This document shows positions 52,202 through 60,731 of a stretch of 64,000 bases of DNA, in pieces. A program made the position numbers and the translations under genes. Source of the stretch: Phycisphaera sp. GTDB lineage: Bacteria; Planctomycetota; Phycisphaerae; Phycisphaerales; Phycisphaeraceae. The stretch lies in NCBI GenBank assembly GCA_016125215.1, contig WGMF01000012.1, forward strand, positions 101,109 to 165,108, given 5' to 3'. The notes below the pieces were generated by a model that saw only the letters and a program-made list of their open reading frames with translations, did no database searches and had not been told where the DNA came from. Every line of letters starts with the position of its first letter. Position 1 is the stretch's first letter.

Positions 52202-53830
52202 TTATTGTTCCACCTCAACCCACTTGCGAATCAGGTTGGCGGCCTCGTTGGGGTTAGCCTTGACCATGTCGCTGATCTGCTCGGCGATCTTGCGTGCCCG
52301 GATTTCGTCCTCGGCCAGTTCCACGCCGGCCATGCCCGGGTCGGATTCTTCAGCCTCTCCGACGAGTTCATCGTCCCCCGGGAGGGTCGGTGGGACGCCG
52401 GCGAGTTCTTCGATACTTGGCAGGTCGGGCTGGGCGGTGGCCTTGCGTGCCATGGCGAACATGAGCGCCATGCTGATTAACGCCAGGGCGCCTAGCAGGG
52501 CGGGCTTGGTATAACTTGAATCGACCAGCGCCATGAAGCCGGTGGTCGCCATGACGGGCTTGTTATCTAAAGAACCGGGGTCGGGGACCATGCTGGCCAT
52601 GACGACGCCCTCTTCTTCCGCGTTGATGAGCGGGGAGACCTGGCTTCGGACCTGGGCGATCTGTTGTTCAACGATGGGTTGAAGGGCTGAATCATCGGGC
52701 GGCACGGTGTCCGCGGCTTTGCCGAGCAGGAACATGCCCACGAAATACCTGCGTGGGATGTTGACGGTGACGTTGACCTGACGTGTCATGCCTCCGACGA
52801 GTGTTTTCTGTACGTGCTGGGTGACGGGCTTTTCGCCGAAGACCTGGCGCTCCTCGGTCTGGCGTTCCTCGGAGCCGACCGAGGAACCGGAGTTGATGGA
52901 GAGTTGCGTGTTGGAGCGTGTGCCGGGCTCACCGCCGTTGCTGGTGTTGGTGCGGGACTGTTCCTTGGTGTAGGTCTCTTTGAGGGGTTCGGTGGTGGCA
53001 AAAGTCGTGGTTTCTTCCTGGTGTGAGCGGACGTTGTCCATGCGGACGTTGACCGCGACGATCACACCGGGGATGTAATTCAGCGCGTTCTGGATCTTGT
53101 CGCGGTAGTATTTTTCGAGCGACTGGGTGCGTTCCATCAGTTCGCCCGCCATTGCGTCGAGGGGGTCCTTGACGGTCATGGACCTGCCGGAGTTGGCGTC
53201 GACGATGTTGACATCCTCGGGTTTCATATCCGCGACCGCGCCGCTGACGAGGCCGGCCACGGCTTCGACCAGCCGCTGGTCCACGTTGCCCGACCCCTGC
53301 ATCACGAGGTTGACCGAGGCGGTGGGTCGGACGTAGGCCTGGCCGAACTTCTGGAACTCGGGCACGTCGATCATGACGTCCGCCGAGTGGACGCCGCGCA
53401 TCTTGCGGATGATCTGTGAGAGGACTTTCTGGCGTGCGATCATCATGTTGCGCTTGGATTTTTGATTGGACTCCCACATGGACTGAGACGCGATCATGTC
53501 GTCGAAGGCCTTGGAAGTATCATTTGAAAGCAGGTCGTTCTGGGCAAGCACCGCGTAGGCGTCCTGGAGCTCGTCGGCGGCGACCATGATGCGGTTGCCC
53601 TCGACTTTAGCGGTCACGCCCTGGGTCTTAAGTCTGGCTAAAACTTCGGTTTGTCTATCGGCGGCGTACTGGTCGAACGCGGCCCACTGCGGCGTGGCGA
53701 CCCAGAGCAACAGCGCCCCCGCAACGAAGAGCAGGATGACCACAAGCGACACGATCAACCAGCGCGCAGCAAGAGAGAGCTGCGAGAGCTGCGCATTGAT
53801 CTGTGCCCACCACCTTGATAGGAACTGCAT
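52202..53830 (-). CDS. fliF: Flagellar MS-ring protein FliF
   Basis: The 542-residue protein builds the MS ring. It has two membrane helices (about 20-45, LIVSLVVILLFVAGALLLWV; and about 440-460, PALLGALALISMALMFAMAR). YscJ/FliF periplasmic ring domains lie between them (SADVMIDVPEFQKFGQAYVR, ASVNLV). The C-terminal FliG-binding tail has IAEQISDMVKANPNEAANLI and RKWV. The second ring domain carries a Thr/Glu/Ser-rich insertion. It follows fliE by 70 bases. Confidence 0.96.
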   Translation of the reverse strand: MQFLSRWWAQINAQLSQLSLAARWLIVSLVVILLFVAGALLLWVATPQWAAFDQYAADRQTEVLARLKTQGVTAKVEGNRIMVAADELQDAYAVLAQNDLLSNDTSKAFDDMIASQSMWESNQKSKRNMMIARQKVLSQIIRKMRGVHSADVMIDVPEFQKFGQAYVRPTASVNLVMQGSGNVDQRLVEAVAGLVSGAVADMKPEDVNIVDANSGRSMTVKDPLDAMAGELMERTQSLEKYYRDKIQNALNYIPGVIVAVNVRMDNVRSHQEETTTFATTEPLKETYTKEQSRTNTSNGGEPGTRSNTQLSINSGSSVGSEERQTEERQVFGEKPVTQHVQKTLVGGMTRQVNVTVNIPRRYFVGMFLLGKAADTVPPDDSALQPIVEQQIAQVRSQVSPLINAEEEGVVMASMVPDPGSLDNKPVMATTGFMALVDSSYTKPALLGALALISMALMFAMARKATAQPDLPSIEELAGVPPTLPGDDELVGEAEESDPGMAGVELAEDEIRARKIAEQISDMVKANPNEAANLIRKWVEVEQ

Positions 53831-53900
53831 AGTCAGGCCTCCATGCCTAATCGATGTTTGTCAGTTTCGCCTGGCCGGGCCCGATCCATCGGGCAAACGG

Positions 53901-54206
53901 TCAGACACGGATCTGTTTGATCTCCTCGTAAGCGTCGACGAGTTTGTTGCGGACCTGCATGAGCATCTGGAACGCCATGTCGGCTTTCTGCGTGGCAATG
54001 GTGACGGCGGCGACGTCGTCGCGTCGGCCGGCGGCGAGGTCTTCGATGGCCGAGTCCGCATCCTGTTGCAGCCGATTGACCTGGTCGAGGTTTTTCATCA
54101 GGGCTTGTTTGAAGGACTCGGTCGCTTTCTGGGCGGCGTCGTTGCGGCCGGCTGTGGGTCGGCTGATCGCGGTGGCGTTGTTGACGAGTCCGAGTGGGTC
54201 GGTCAT
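53901..54206 (-). CDS. fliE: Flagellar hook-basal body adaptor FliE
   Basis: The 101-residue protein links the MS ring to the rod: SFKQALMKNLDQVNRLQQDA (residues 31-50), then DVAAVTIATQKADMAFQMLM and QVRNKLVDAYEEIKQI, the family signature. Length matches (about 104). It sits in the standard flgB-flgC-fliE-fliF order, 24 bases after flgC. Confidence 0.96.
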   Translation of the reverse strand: MTDPLGLVNNATAISRPTAGRNDAAQKATESFKQALMKNLDQVNRLQQDADSAIEDLAAGRRDDVAAVTIATQKADMAFQMLMQVRNKLVDAYEEIKQIRV

Positions 54207-54230
54207 GGCACGGGCCTCGGGGCTTTATGT

Positions 54231-54635
54231 TTACGCCAGGAGTCTCAGGGCGGATTGCATCATGCTCTTGGTGGCTTCGACGGCGGTGATGTTGGCTTCG
54301 TAAGCGCGGCTGGCGTCGAGGGCGTTGACCATTTCGACGGCGGAGTCGATGTTGGGCATCTCGATGTAGCCGTCCGGGTCGGCGTCGGGGTTGCCGGGGT
54401 CGTAGACCTTTCGGAACGGCGACTGGTCGAGCTGGATTTCGCGCAGGTGGACGCCCTGCTCGGAGCCTGATGACGGGTCGCCGGGGGCAAAGACCGCGAT
54501 CCGCCTGCGGAACGGGGCGTAGTTGCCCTGCGCGTCGTGCGTGGTGTTCATGTTGACCATGTTGGCGGTGATGACATCGAGCCGCTGTCGCTGGGCGATC
54601 AGGCCGGAGGTCGAGATGTCGAGGCTGCCGAACAT
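54231..54635 (-). CDS. flgC: Flagellar proximal rod protein FlgC
   Basis: The 134-residue rod protein begins MFGSLDISTSGLIAQRQRLD then VITANMVNMNTTHDAQGNYA, and ends with the family helix MVNALDASRAYEANITAVEA. I chose the ATG at 54635 because it matches the family start; a TTG at 54647 would add four residues. The middle (VHLREIQLDQSPFRKVYDPG) is normal. It follows flgB by 33 bases. Confidence 0.95.
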   Translation of the reverse strand: MFGSLDISTSGLIAQRQRLDVITANMVNMNTTHDAQGNYAPFRRRIAVFAPGDPSSGSEQGVHLREIQLDQSPFRKVYDPGNPDADPDGYIEMPNIDSAVEMVNALDASRAYEANITAVEATKSMMQSALRLLA

Positions 54636-54668
54636 GGTTTTATCCAATCAAGCTATGAAAGCGGTGTT

Positions 54669-55103
54669 TCAGACTCTCTCACGGATCGCGGTTTTGAGGG
54701 TTTCCATCTGGTTTCGGATGAGTTCGATGGCGGTGTTGTGGGCCATGGTGTTTTCCGCGAGGTGTTGCATGATGCGTTCGACGTCGCGGTTGTTCTGGTC
54801 GTGGAAGAGGATGTTGTCGTTCGAGGGCGAGGGTGAAACGGTCAGACCATCTTCGTTGAAAGAGACTTCGTGGGTGTCGTGCCAGCGGATGGGTCTGCCC
54901 CTGTTCGAAGCGCTGTTTCTGCGGTCATCGATGGCTTTGCCGAGGGTCTCCTGGAACTGGCGGGGGTCAAGATCGGTGGGCTTGAAGTAGGGCGTGGTGA
55001 GGTTGGCAATGTTGTTGACGAGGACCTTGTGCCGGGCCTCGGTGAACTGGACGACCCGTTCGAGCACGGGCAACGCGCCGCCTTGGAAGAGTCCGTCGAT
55101 CAA
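54669..55103 (-). CDS. flgB: Flagellar proximal rod protein FlgB
   Basis: The 144-residue rod protein starts at a TTG (55103) giving MIDGLFQGGALPVLERVVQF, with AGGAG eight bases upstream. The longer frame to 55160 has no rod-like sequence. The family motif TEARHKVLVNNIANLTTPYF is clear (Thr and Phe in place of the usual Asp-Thr-Pro-Gly-Tyr wording). The end, ENTMAHNTAIELIRNQMETL, is typical. The TTG overlaps the stop of the preceding small ORF (TTGA). Confidence 0.93.
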   Translation of the reverse strand: MIDGLFQGGALPVLERVVQFTEARHKVLVNNIANLTTPYFKPTDLDPRQFQETLGKAIDDRRNSASNRGRPIRWHDTHEVSFNEDGLTVSPSPSNDNILFHDQNNRDVERIMQHLAENTMAHNTAIELIRNQMETLKTAIRERV

Positions 55104-55342
55104 TGCCACTGCTCCTGCGTGTGGAACACGGGTGCGACCCCGGTGTGCAATGATCCGCAAGCGTCGTGCCAGAGCATTTCTTCCACGGTGTCCGCGTAGG
55201 CCCGGACAAGGTTTGCGTAGGTATCGGGATCACGCTCGACCGCGCAAGGTTCGCGCAGGTCTTGCGCGGTTGTGGCGCAGGTCTTGCGCGTAGGCAAACC
55301 GTGGGCATCGGATCGTGGAGGGCTAGACAGTCTGTGCGACAA
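55100..55342 (-). CDS. Small ORF coupled to flgB
   Basis: The 80-residue ORF overlaps the end of the regulator gene by 20 bases, and its TGA overlaps the flgB TTG. The part from ERDPDTYANLVRAYADTVEE to the end looks protein-like. The first half is Arg/Thr-rich and lies on imperfect repeats of CGCAAGACCTGCGC, so it may be untranslated. No family is recognised. It may be a real small flagellar protein or only a coupling leader. Confidence 0.4.
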   Translation of the reverse strand: MSHRLSSPPRSDAHGLPTRKTCATTAQDLREPCAVERDPDTYANLVRAYADTVEEMLWHDACGSLHTGVAPVFHTQEQWH

Positions 55343-56732
55343 GGTTCTGGTCCTTCCATTTTCGGAGTTTTAAGCCGAGTGTTCGGACGCCGATGCCCAG
55401 GGCCTCGGCTGTTCTTCGGCGGTTGCCGTTGAATCGGCCGAGCGTGCGTAGGATCTGCTCGCGCTCGAAGTCTTCGAGGCGTTTGGGTCCGGGTTGGATG
55501 GCAACGATGCCGTGGGGTACGAAGCCTTCGTGATCGAGCTCGCTACTCTGAGCTTCCGAGGGTGGCGAGAGGAGCCAGGGCTGGAGGGTGCCGGCGGTGA
55601 TGGTCTGGCCTCGCGTGAGGACGCTGGCGCGTTCGCAGATATTCTGGAGTTCACGCACGTTGCCGGGCCAATGGTAGTCCTGGAGGATGGCAACGGCTTC
55701 GTCATCAAAATCCTTGGCGTCCCGGCCCTCGCGGATGGCGGTCTGTGCGAGGAAGTGTTGCGCAAGAAGCGGCACGTCTTCGATGCGATCGCGCAGAGGC
55801 GGGAGGTGGATGGGCAGGACGTTGAGGCGGTAGTAGAGGTCCTGGCGGAAGGTGCCGTCCTCGACGCAGCGCGACAGGTCGCGGTTGGTGGTGGCAATGA
55901 CCCGTACATCAATCTGTAAGGTCATGCTCGACCCGACACGTTCGAACTGTCTTTCCTGGAGCACGCGCAGGAGTTTGGCCTGGAGGTGGATGTCGATCTC
56001 GCTGATCTCGTCGAGCAGGAGCGTGCCGCCGTCGGCCAACTCGAATCGGCCCTTGCGGAGGTGGTCGGCCCCGGTGAAGGCGCCGCGTTCGTGGCCGAAG
56101 AGTTCGCTTTCGAGGAGGCTGCTGGAGAGCGCGGCACAGTTGAGGCAAAGGAGCGGCCTGTCGCGTCGGGGGCTGTGTGCGTGGATGGTGCGTGCGACGA
56201 CTTCCTTGCCCGTGCCCGATTCGCCGGCGATGAGGACGGTGCCCTGCGAGTGGGCGATCTGCTGGATCTGCTGGGCAAGGTGGCGCATCGCGGGTGAGCG
56301 ACCGACGAGCACGTGCTGGGATTCGTAGCCCTGGGCGTTGGAGCGCAGGGCCGCGTTTTCCTGACGCAGCGATCGGTGCTCGACAGCGCGCTTGAGTGTG
56401 AGGACCAGTTCATCGCCCTCGAAGGGTTTTTGGATGAAGTCGTAGGCCCCGAGCTTCATGGCCTGCACCGCGGCGTCGACCGATCCGAACGCCGTCATGA
56501 GGATCACGGGCAGGTCGTTGTCGGTCTCGCGGAGTTTGGCCAGCAGATCCAGGCCGTTCATCTCCGGCATCTTGAGGTCGGTCACCACGGCGGCGGGCCG
56601 GTGCTTGGCCAACATCGACAGCGCGGTCTGCCCGTCGGCCGCGGCGATGACGGTGTAACCGGCACGCTGGAGCGTGGCCCCGACGCTGTCGCGCATCATC
56701 TGTTTGTCATCGACGACCAACACCTTCGTCAT
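55323..56732 (-). CDS. Sigma-54-dependent response regulator (FlgR/NtrC type)
   Basis: The 469-residue protein has a receiver domain (residues 1-120; acidic pair near 8-9, phospho-acceptor Asp52 in [12 protein letters not shown]), an AAA+ sigma-54 activation domain (about 140-380; Walker [15 protein letters not shown] loop in [17 protein letters not shown]-like [10 protein letters not shown]) and a C-terminal Fis-type HTH (about 425-460, [17 protein letters not shown]). It would activate sigma-54 promoters such as the one at 22625-22639. It overlaps the kinase gene by four bases and precedes flgB, so the flagellar role is well supported by context. Confidence 0.93.
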   Translation of the reverse strand: MTKVLVVDDKQMMRDSVGATLQRAGYTVIAAADGQTALSMLAKHRPAAVVTDLKMPEMNGLDLLAKLRETDNDLPVILMTAFGSVDAAVQAMKLGAYDFIQKPFEGDELVLTLKRAVEHRSLRQENAALRSNAQGYESQHVLVGRSPAMRHLAQQIQQIAHSQGTVLIAGESGTGKEVVARTIHAHSPRRDRPLLCLNCAALSSSLLESELFGHERGAFTGADHLRKGRFELADGGTLLLDEISEIDIHLQAKLLRVLQERQFERVGSSMTLQIDVRVIATTNRDLSRCVEDGTFRQDLYYRLNVLPIHLPPLRDRIEDVPLLAQHFLAQTAIREGRDAKDFDDEAVAILQDYHWPGNVRELQNICERASVLTRGQTITAGTLQPWLLSPPSEAQSSELDHEGFVPHGIVAIQPGPKRLEDFEREQILRTLGRFNGNRRRTAEALGIGVRTLGLKLRKWKDQNLVAQTV

Positions 56733-57703
56733 ACGCTGGCTCCAACTGGGGTGATGTGGGGTAGGTGGACCTCGAAGCGGGCCCCGGGAAGGGCTTTGTT
56801 TGGCTTGTGGGGATGGACGGTGATGGTTCCGCCGTGCGCATCGACGATGCGGTGGACGATGGCCAGTCCCAGGCCTGTGCCGACGGGGCGGGTGGTGAAG
56901 AACGGGTTGAAGATGCGGTCGATGTCCTCGTCGCGGATGCCCGGTCCGGTGTCGGCGACGGTGAGCATGACGTGCGACTCGCTGCGCTCGACACCGCAGG
57001 TAAGCGTGCGGGGCTGACCGAGATCGAGTTCAGCCATGGCGTCGGAGGCGTTACGGATGAGGTTGAGCAGGGCCTGCGTGAGGAGTTGGCCGTCGGCTGT
57101 GATCTGGACAGGCTCGAGCGTCAGGCCGATACGCTCGACCCGGATGCGGGCCGAATCGAGCGCGGGCTTGTGTGCCGACAACGCCCTGTCGAAGAGGTCC
57201 CAAGCATCGAGAGATCGCGGGGAAAGCCTGATTTCACGGGCAAAATGCAGCACGTCGGTGACGACGGCGTTGAGGCCACGCACGGCGGAGACGATTTTTT
57301 CAGCGGTCTGCGCGGAGGACTCTAACACCGTGTTAGACGCGGGTGATTCGCCCTTGGCGATGCCGCCCAGGTCCTTGGCCATCATGTCGGCAAAGAGCTG
57401 GATCGCGGCGAGCGGGTTGCGGACCTCGTGGGCGATGCCGGCCGCCATCTCACCCAGCGCCGCCAGCCGCTTGGAGCGTTGGAGCTGCGCGTCGGCGGAG
57501 GCGAGCTGGATTTCAAGACGCTGGACCTGCGCACGCAGCGCGTCGTGGCTCTTGCTCAGGTTCTCGGTGACACGGTTGTAGGCGCGGATGATGTCGGCCA
57601 GGTCTTCCATCTCTGCGATCGAGGGCGACGCGACACCCGCGGTCGCGCTCGATGCGTCGCTCACCCCGTGGGTCTGCTCGATCATGTCGAGTGTGGTCGG
57701 CAT
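56729..57703 (-). CDS. Sensor histidine kinase of the flagellar two-component system
   Basis: The 324-residue cytosolic kinase has a coiled-coil N-terminus (about 35-80) without membrane segments or a PAS domain. A dimerisation/phospho-acceptor box has His92 in GEMAAGIAHEVRNPLAAIQL, and an ATPase domain follows with NLIRNASDAM, DTGPGIRDEDIDRIFNPF and GTGLGLAIVHRI. It resembles FlgS/AtoS-type kinases that pair with sigma-54 regulators; the partner gene overlaps it. The dyad at 57702-57716 spans its start codon, and a perfect 15-bp palindrome lies inside the gene at 57322-57336. Confidence 0.92.
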   Translation of the reverse strand: MPTTLDMIEQTHGVSDASSATAGVASPSIAEMEDLADIIRAYNRVTENLSKSHDALRAQVQRLEIQLASADAQLQRSKRLAALGEMAAGIAHEVRNPLAAIQLFADMMAKDLGGIAKGESPASNTVLESSAQTAEKIVSAVRGLNAVVTDVLHFAREIRLSPRSLDAWDLFDRALSAHKPALDSARIRVERIGLTLEPVQITADGQLLTQALLNLIRNASDAMAELDLGQPRTLTCGVERSESHVMLTVADTGPGIRDEDIDRIFNPFFTTRPVGTGLGLAIVHRIVDAHGGTITVHPHKPNKALPGARFEVHLPHITPVGASV

Positions 57704-57712
57704 AACAGGGTG

Positions 57713-58201
57713 TTATCCCTTGCGGTCGGTGAAGCGGTTGTTCGTGGGGGATTGGGGCGACTGCACCGGCGAACGGTAAGCCCTCGCGGCCATGGCCTGG
57801 TGGTTGGACTGAAGGACCTCTTGACCCACCTGCGCCCGGGCCGCTTCGAGCGCGGAACGGTCGCGCCCGTCGGAGTCGAGGATGGCCTTGACCATGCCCT
57901 GGATCTTGTCGAGCCGACCGCGGATGCGCTGACGGTCGTCGGGCGAGAGCGCGTCCCACCGGGCGTTGATATTTTGACGGACGGGGTCGATCTTCTGGTT
58001 GAGCGCGGTGAGCGAATCGATGAGCCTGCTGCGCTCGGAGAGGATCGAGAGCAGGTCGTCGACCTTGCCCTCCGCGACGAGGCTCGACTGGCGCGAGGCC
58101 AGCTCGCCCAGACGGTGGTAGAGATCGATCTGCGTGTCGAGCAGCTTGACGATCTGATCCGGGTCGGCTTGATGTGACTGCAGAGACACTGCCACGGTCA
58201 T
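57713..58201 (-). CDS. FlgN/FliT-like helical protein (putative flagellar export chaperone)
   Basis: The 162-residue protein is almost all helix (DQIVKLLDTQIDLYHRLGEL, ASRQSSLVAEGKVDDLLSIL, SERSRLIDSLTALNQKIDPV) and resembles FlgN/FliT-type chaperones in pattern, not in a firm motif. It is the first gene of the regulator operon, with GGGAGG six bases before the ATG. A second flgN lies at 16821-17324, so this one would serve another client or regulate the kinase next to it. The assignment is tentative. Confidence 0.6.
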   Translation of the reverse strand: MTVAVSLQSHQADPDQIVKLLDTQIDLYHRLGELASRQSSLVAEGKVDDLLSILSERSRLIDSLTALNQKIDPVRQNINARWDALSPDDRQRIRGRLDKIQGMVKAILDSDGRDRSALEAARAQVGQEVLQSNHQAMAARAYRSPVQSPQSPTNNRFTDRKG

Positions 58202-58238
58202 CCATGACCTCCCTTCGTGCGCCCGTCCTGAGCGCGGT

Positions 58239-58276
58239 GGAACAAACGGTAAGTCTTATCGGACAAACCGGGTAAG
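58239..58276 (-). promoter_or_regulatory. Direct repeats upstream of the regulator operon
   Basis: GGAACAAACGGTAAG (58239-58253) and GGACAAACCGGGTAAG (58261-58276) are near-identical direct repeats starting 22 bases apart, about two helical turns, 38-75 bases before the first gene of the operon. This is a plausible regulator site. Confidence 0.5.
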
Positions 58277-58363
58277 AATCGACAGTCCTTTTTTGCGCCC
58301 CCGGAAGTCCCCCCGGAAGTAACCCCGTAAATCGCCCCGGCAGGAACGCGGTTCAGAAAGATG

Positions 58364-58684
58364 CGTTAACCGCCAAGACGCCGAGGTCGCCAAGGCAGGC
58401 ACAGAGAAGGGCAGAGGACCGATCCGCAGATGACGCAGATGGGGATACTCCGAATCTCTGTTGGGTTAGATGTGGCTGTACCGGCAATCGATCACGGGTC
58501 GAGACATTGCGAGTGGAGAGCGGTTTACGGAACCCTCTCATCATGTTCTACCCAACCACACCCACGCCTGATGCGGGTCTTGAACTCGCCCGGATCAATT
58601 CGACTCTCTCCCATCTGCGTCATCTGCGGTTACTCCCTCTCCCCTCTCCCTCCCCTCTTGGCGAACTTGGCGTCTTGGCGGTTC
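58364..58684. repeat. Dispersed inverted-repeat element, copy C (most complete)
   Basis: The outer arms are AACCGCCAAGACGCCGAG (58368-58385) and CTTGGCGTCTTGGCGGTT (58667-58684 region). The inner arms are CCGCAGATGACGCAGATGGG (58423-58442) and CCCATCTGCGTCATCTGCGG (58610-58629), which are perfect complements. The 170-base centre is unrelated to copies A and B. The element fills most of the gap between the flagellar cluster and prfB. Confidence 0.85.
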
Positions 58685-58727
58685 ACCCCCCTGCACGAAG
58701 CATAAGAATGCCTACAATACCCCGACT

Positions 58728-59847
58728 ATGCACGAGAACATCCCAGCCATCCTCGAAGATTTGCAGGCGCGGGTCTTAACCATCCGCGACTCTCTTTAAC
58801 TACGACCAGAAGGTCGCCCGCCGAAAAGAACTCGAAGACGTGATGGGCCAGCCGGGCTTCTGGGACCACCCCGACAAGGCCAACAAGGTCGTCGGCGAAG
58901 CCAAGAGCCTCAAGGCCCAGGTCGAGCCGATCGGCAAACTCTCCACGCGCATCGAGGACGCGGCCCTGCTCTATGAAATGGCGGTCGACGCCGACGACAT
59001 GGCCAGCAAGCAGGAGGTCGACGCGCAGCTCGACCAACTCGCGGCCGACCTCGACAAGCTCGAAACCCTCTCGCTGCTCTCGGGCAAGTACGACGACCGC
59101 AACTGCTATCTCTCCATCTACTCGCGCGAGGGCGGCACCGAGGCGCAGGACTGGAGCGAGATGCTCATGCGGATGTACCTGCTCTACTGCGAGGCCAACG
59201 AGTGGGACGTCTCGGAGGTCGACAAGACCGTCGGCGAAGAGGCGGGCATCAAGGACGTGACGCTCTACATCAAGGGCCCGATGGCGTACGGCTACCTCTC
59301 CGCCGAGCGCGGCACGCACCGCCTGGCGCGCGTTTCGCCCTTTAATTCGCAGGGAAAACGCCAGACGAGTTTTGCCGCCGTCGACGTGATCCCCGAGTTC
59401 GACGACGAGGGCGATTACGAGCTCGACGAAAAAGAACTGGAGATCATCCCCTTCGTCCGAGCCTCCGGCCCCGGCGGGCAGAACGTCAACAAGGTCGCCA
59501 CCGCCATCCGCGTGATCCACAAGCCTACGGGCCTCACCGTCGTCTGTTCCGTCGAGCGTAAACAGGAGCAGAACAAGAAACGCGCCTTGGCCATCCTGCG
59601 CGGCAAGCTCGAACTGCTCGAAGAAGAAAAACGCGCCGCCGAGATCGACAAAGCCACGGGCGGCAAACTCGACATGGGCTGGGGCACGCAGATCCGAAGC
59701 TACGTCTTCTACGACAACCGCGTCAAGGACCACCGCACCGGCTACGAACAACCCAACCCGCAGCGCGTGATGGACGGCGACCTGCAAGGGTTCATCGATG
59801 CGGAACTTTCGAGACGTGCCAAAGCCAAGCAAGGGCAAAATGCCTGA
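58728..59847 (+). CDS. prfB: Peptide chain release factor 2, expressed by +1 frameshift
   Basis: RF2 releases peptides at UGA and UAA. The gene is in two frames: 23 codons from ATG 58728 to CTT (58794-58796), then an in-frame TAA (58797-58799). The +1 frame continues with AAC TAC GAC to the stop at 59847, giving about 372 residues (E. coli 365). The joined protein reads IRDSL-NYDQKVARRKELED, as in other RF2. The anticodon-like tripeptide SPF is at about 202-204 and the catalytic GGQ at about 248-250. Unlike the usual site the stop is TAA, and no AGGGGG precedes it. Starting at ATG 58840 instead would remove the conserved first helix. Confidence 0.93.
58794..58800 (+). other. Programmed +1 frameshift site with UAA (CUU UAA C)
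   Basis: The site CTT-TAA-C aligns exactly with the standard RF2 site CUU-UGA-C, so slippage of the Leu tRNA from CUU to UUU would restore the frame. TAA is read by both RF1 and RF2, which would weaken RF2-specific feedback. The 12 bases before it (ATCCGCGACTCT) contain no Shine-Dalgarno-like stimulator. Confidence 0.85.
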
Positions 59848-59854
59848 GGCATTG

Positions 59855-59939
59855 AGCCGCAAATAAACGCGAATAAATCCGACCGATCCCCGCTGAAAAA
59901 CTCTTCATCATTTGCGTTCATTCGCGTTGATTTGCGGCT
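59855..59939. repeat. Inverted repeat of the GCCGCAAAT-AACGCGAAT type
   Basis: AGCCGCAAATAAACGCGAAT (59855-59874) is answered by CATTCGCGTTGATTTGCGGCT-like sequence at 59919-59939, complementary except for one base. Its wording resembles, but is not the same as, copies A-C. A degenerate relative (GCCGCGGGTGAACGCGGATA) is at 63600-63619. Confidence 0.75.
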
Positions 59940-59954
59940 ATAACAGAGTCAGCC

Positions 59955-60356
59955 ATGTGGAAACTCCTGCTCATCGGGATCGGCGGCGCGACGGGGTCGC
60001 TCTTGCGCTACTCGGTGAGCGGGTGGATGCAGCGCATCGGTGAACGCCTCGGCGACGGCTCGTTCCCGCTGGGCACGCTCACGGTCAACGTCGTCGGCTG
60101 CTTTCTCATCGCGGTGCTCAACGTCGCGCTGATCGGGCCTTGGATGGTGCGCGAGGAGTACCGCATCGGCCTGCTCGTCGGCGTGCTCGGCGGGTTCACG
60201 ACGTTCTCGAGCTTCGGCTGGGAAACGCTGTCGCTCGTGAACAACGGGCAGTGGGCCTACGCGGTGACGAACATCGTGCTTAACAACCTGTTAGGCCTGG
60301 CCGCGGCGCTGGCGGGGTATCGGCTGGCGATGGTGTGGTTCGGCACGGTCTCCTGA
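59955..60356 (+). CDS. crcB: Fluoride channel CrcB/FluC
   Basis: The 133-residue membrane protein has four helices, the GGATGSLLRY start, GTLTVNVVGCFLIAVL (with the conserved Asn) and GFTTFSSFGWET, the Phe/Thr-rich pore signature of Fluc channels, which export F-. They work as antiparallel dimers. The next gene is a DUF190 protein, a common partner. I looked for a fluoride riboswitch upstream and saw none; the upstream DNA is an inverted repeat. Confidence 0.95.
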   Translation: MWKLLLIGIGGATGSLLRYSVSGWMQRIGERLGDGSFPLGTLTVNVVGCFLIAVLNVALIGPWMVREEYRIGLLVGVLGGFTTFSSFGWETLSLVNNGQWAYAVTNIVLNNLLGLAAALAGYRLAMVWFGTVS

Positions 60357-60380
60357 AACTCCCGCACGAAAGGGATCGAC

Positions 60381-60731
60381 ATGGGCACGCAACACCCGAC
60401 CCCCGAAGACGGCTGCATGATGCGCGTTTACATCGGTGAGAACGACCGGCACGGCGGCCTGCCGTTGTACGAGGCGATCGTGCGCGAGGCCCGCAAGTTC
60501 CCCCTCGCCGGTGCGACGGTGCTGCGCGGCCCGATGGGCTTTGGCGCACGCAGCCACCTGCACACCGCCAAGGTCCTGCGCCTCTCCGAAGACCTGCCGA
60601 TCGTGATCGAGATCGTCGACAAACGCGCGAAGATCGACGCCTTCCTCCCGGTGGTCGACACAATGATGGGCGACGGCATGGTGACGCTCGAACGGGTCGA
60701 GGTGATGCACTACCGAGCGGAAGAGTCCTGA
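60381..60731 (+). CDS. DUF190 protein
   Basis: The 116-residue protein matches DUF190: MMRVYIGENDRHGGLPLYEA, IVREARKFPLAGATVLRGPM and GFGARSHLHTAKVLRLSEDL. The family is PII-like in fold and is often next to crcB, as here (24 bases after it). A regulatory or nucleotide-binding role beside the fluoride channel is inferred. ATG 60381 has GGGA upstream; ATG at 60417 is an alternative. Confidence 0.88.
   Translation: MGTQHPTPEDGCMMRVYIGENDRHGGLPLYEAIVREARKFPLAGATVLRGPMGFGARSHLHTAKVLRLSEDLPIVIEIVDKRAKIDAFLPVVDTMMGDGMVTLERVEVMHYRAEES

Noticed and set aside
59848..59954. Fluoride riboswitch before crcB
   Set aside because: The region is an inverted repeat and does not contain the conserved riboswitch core.
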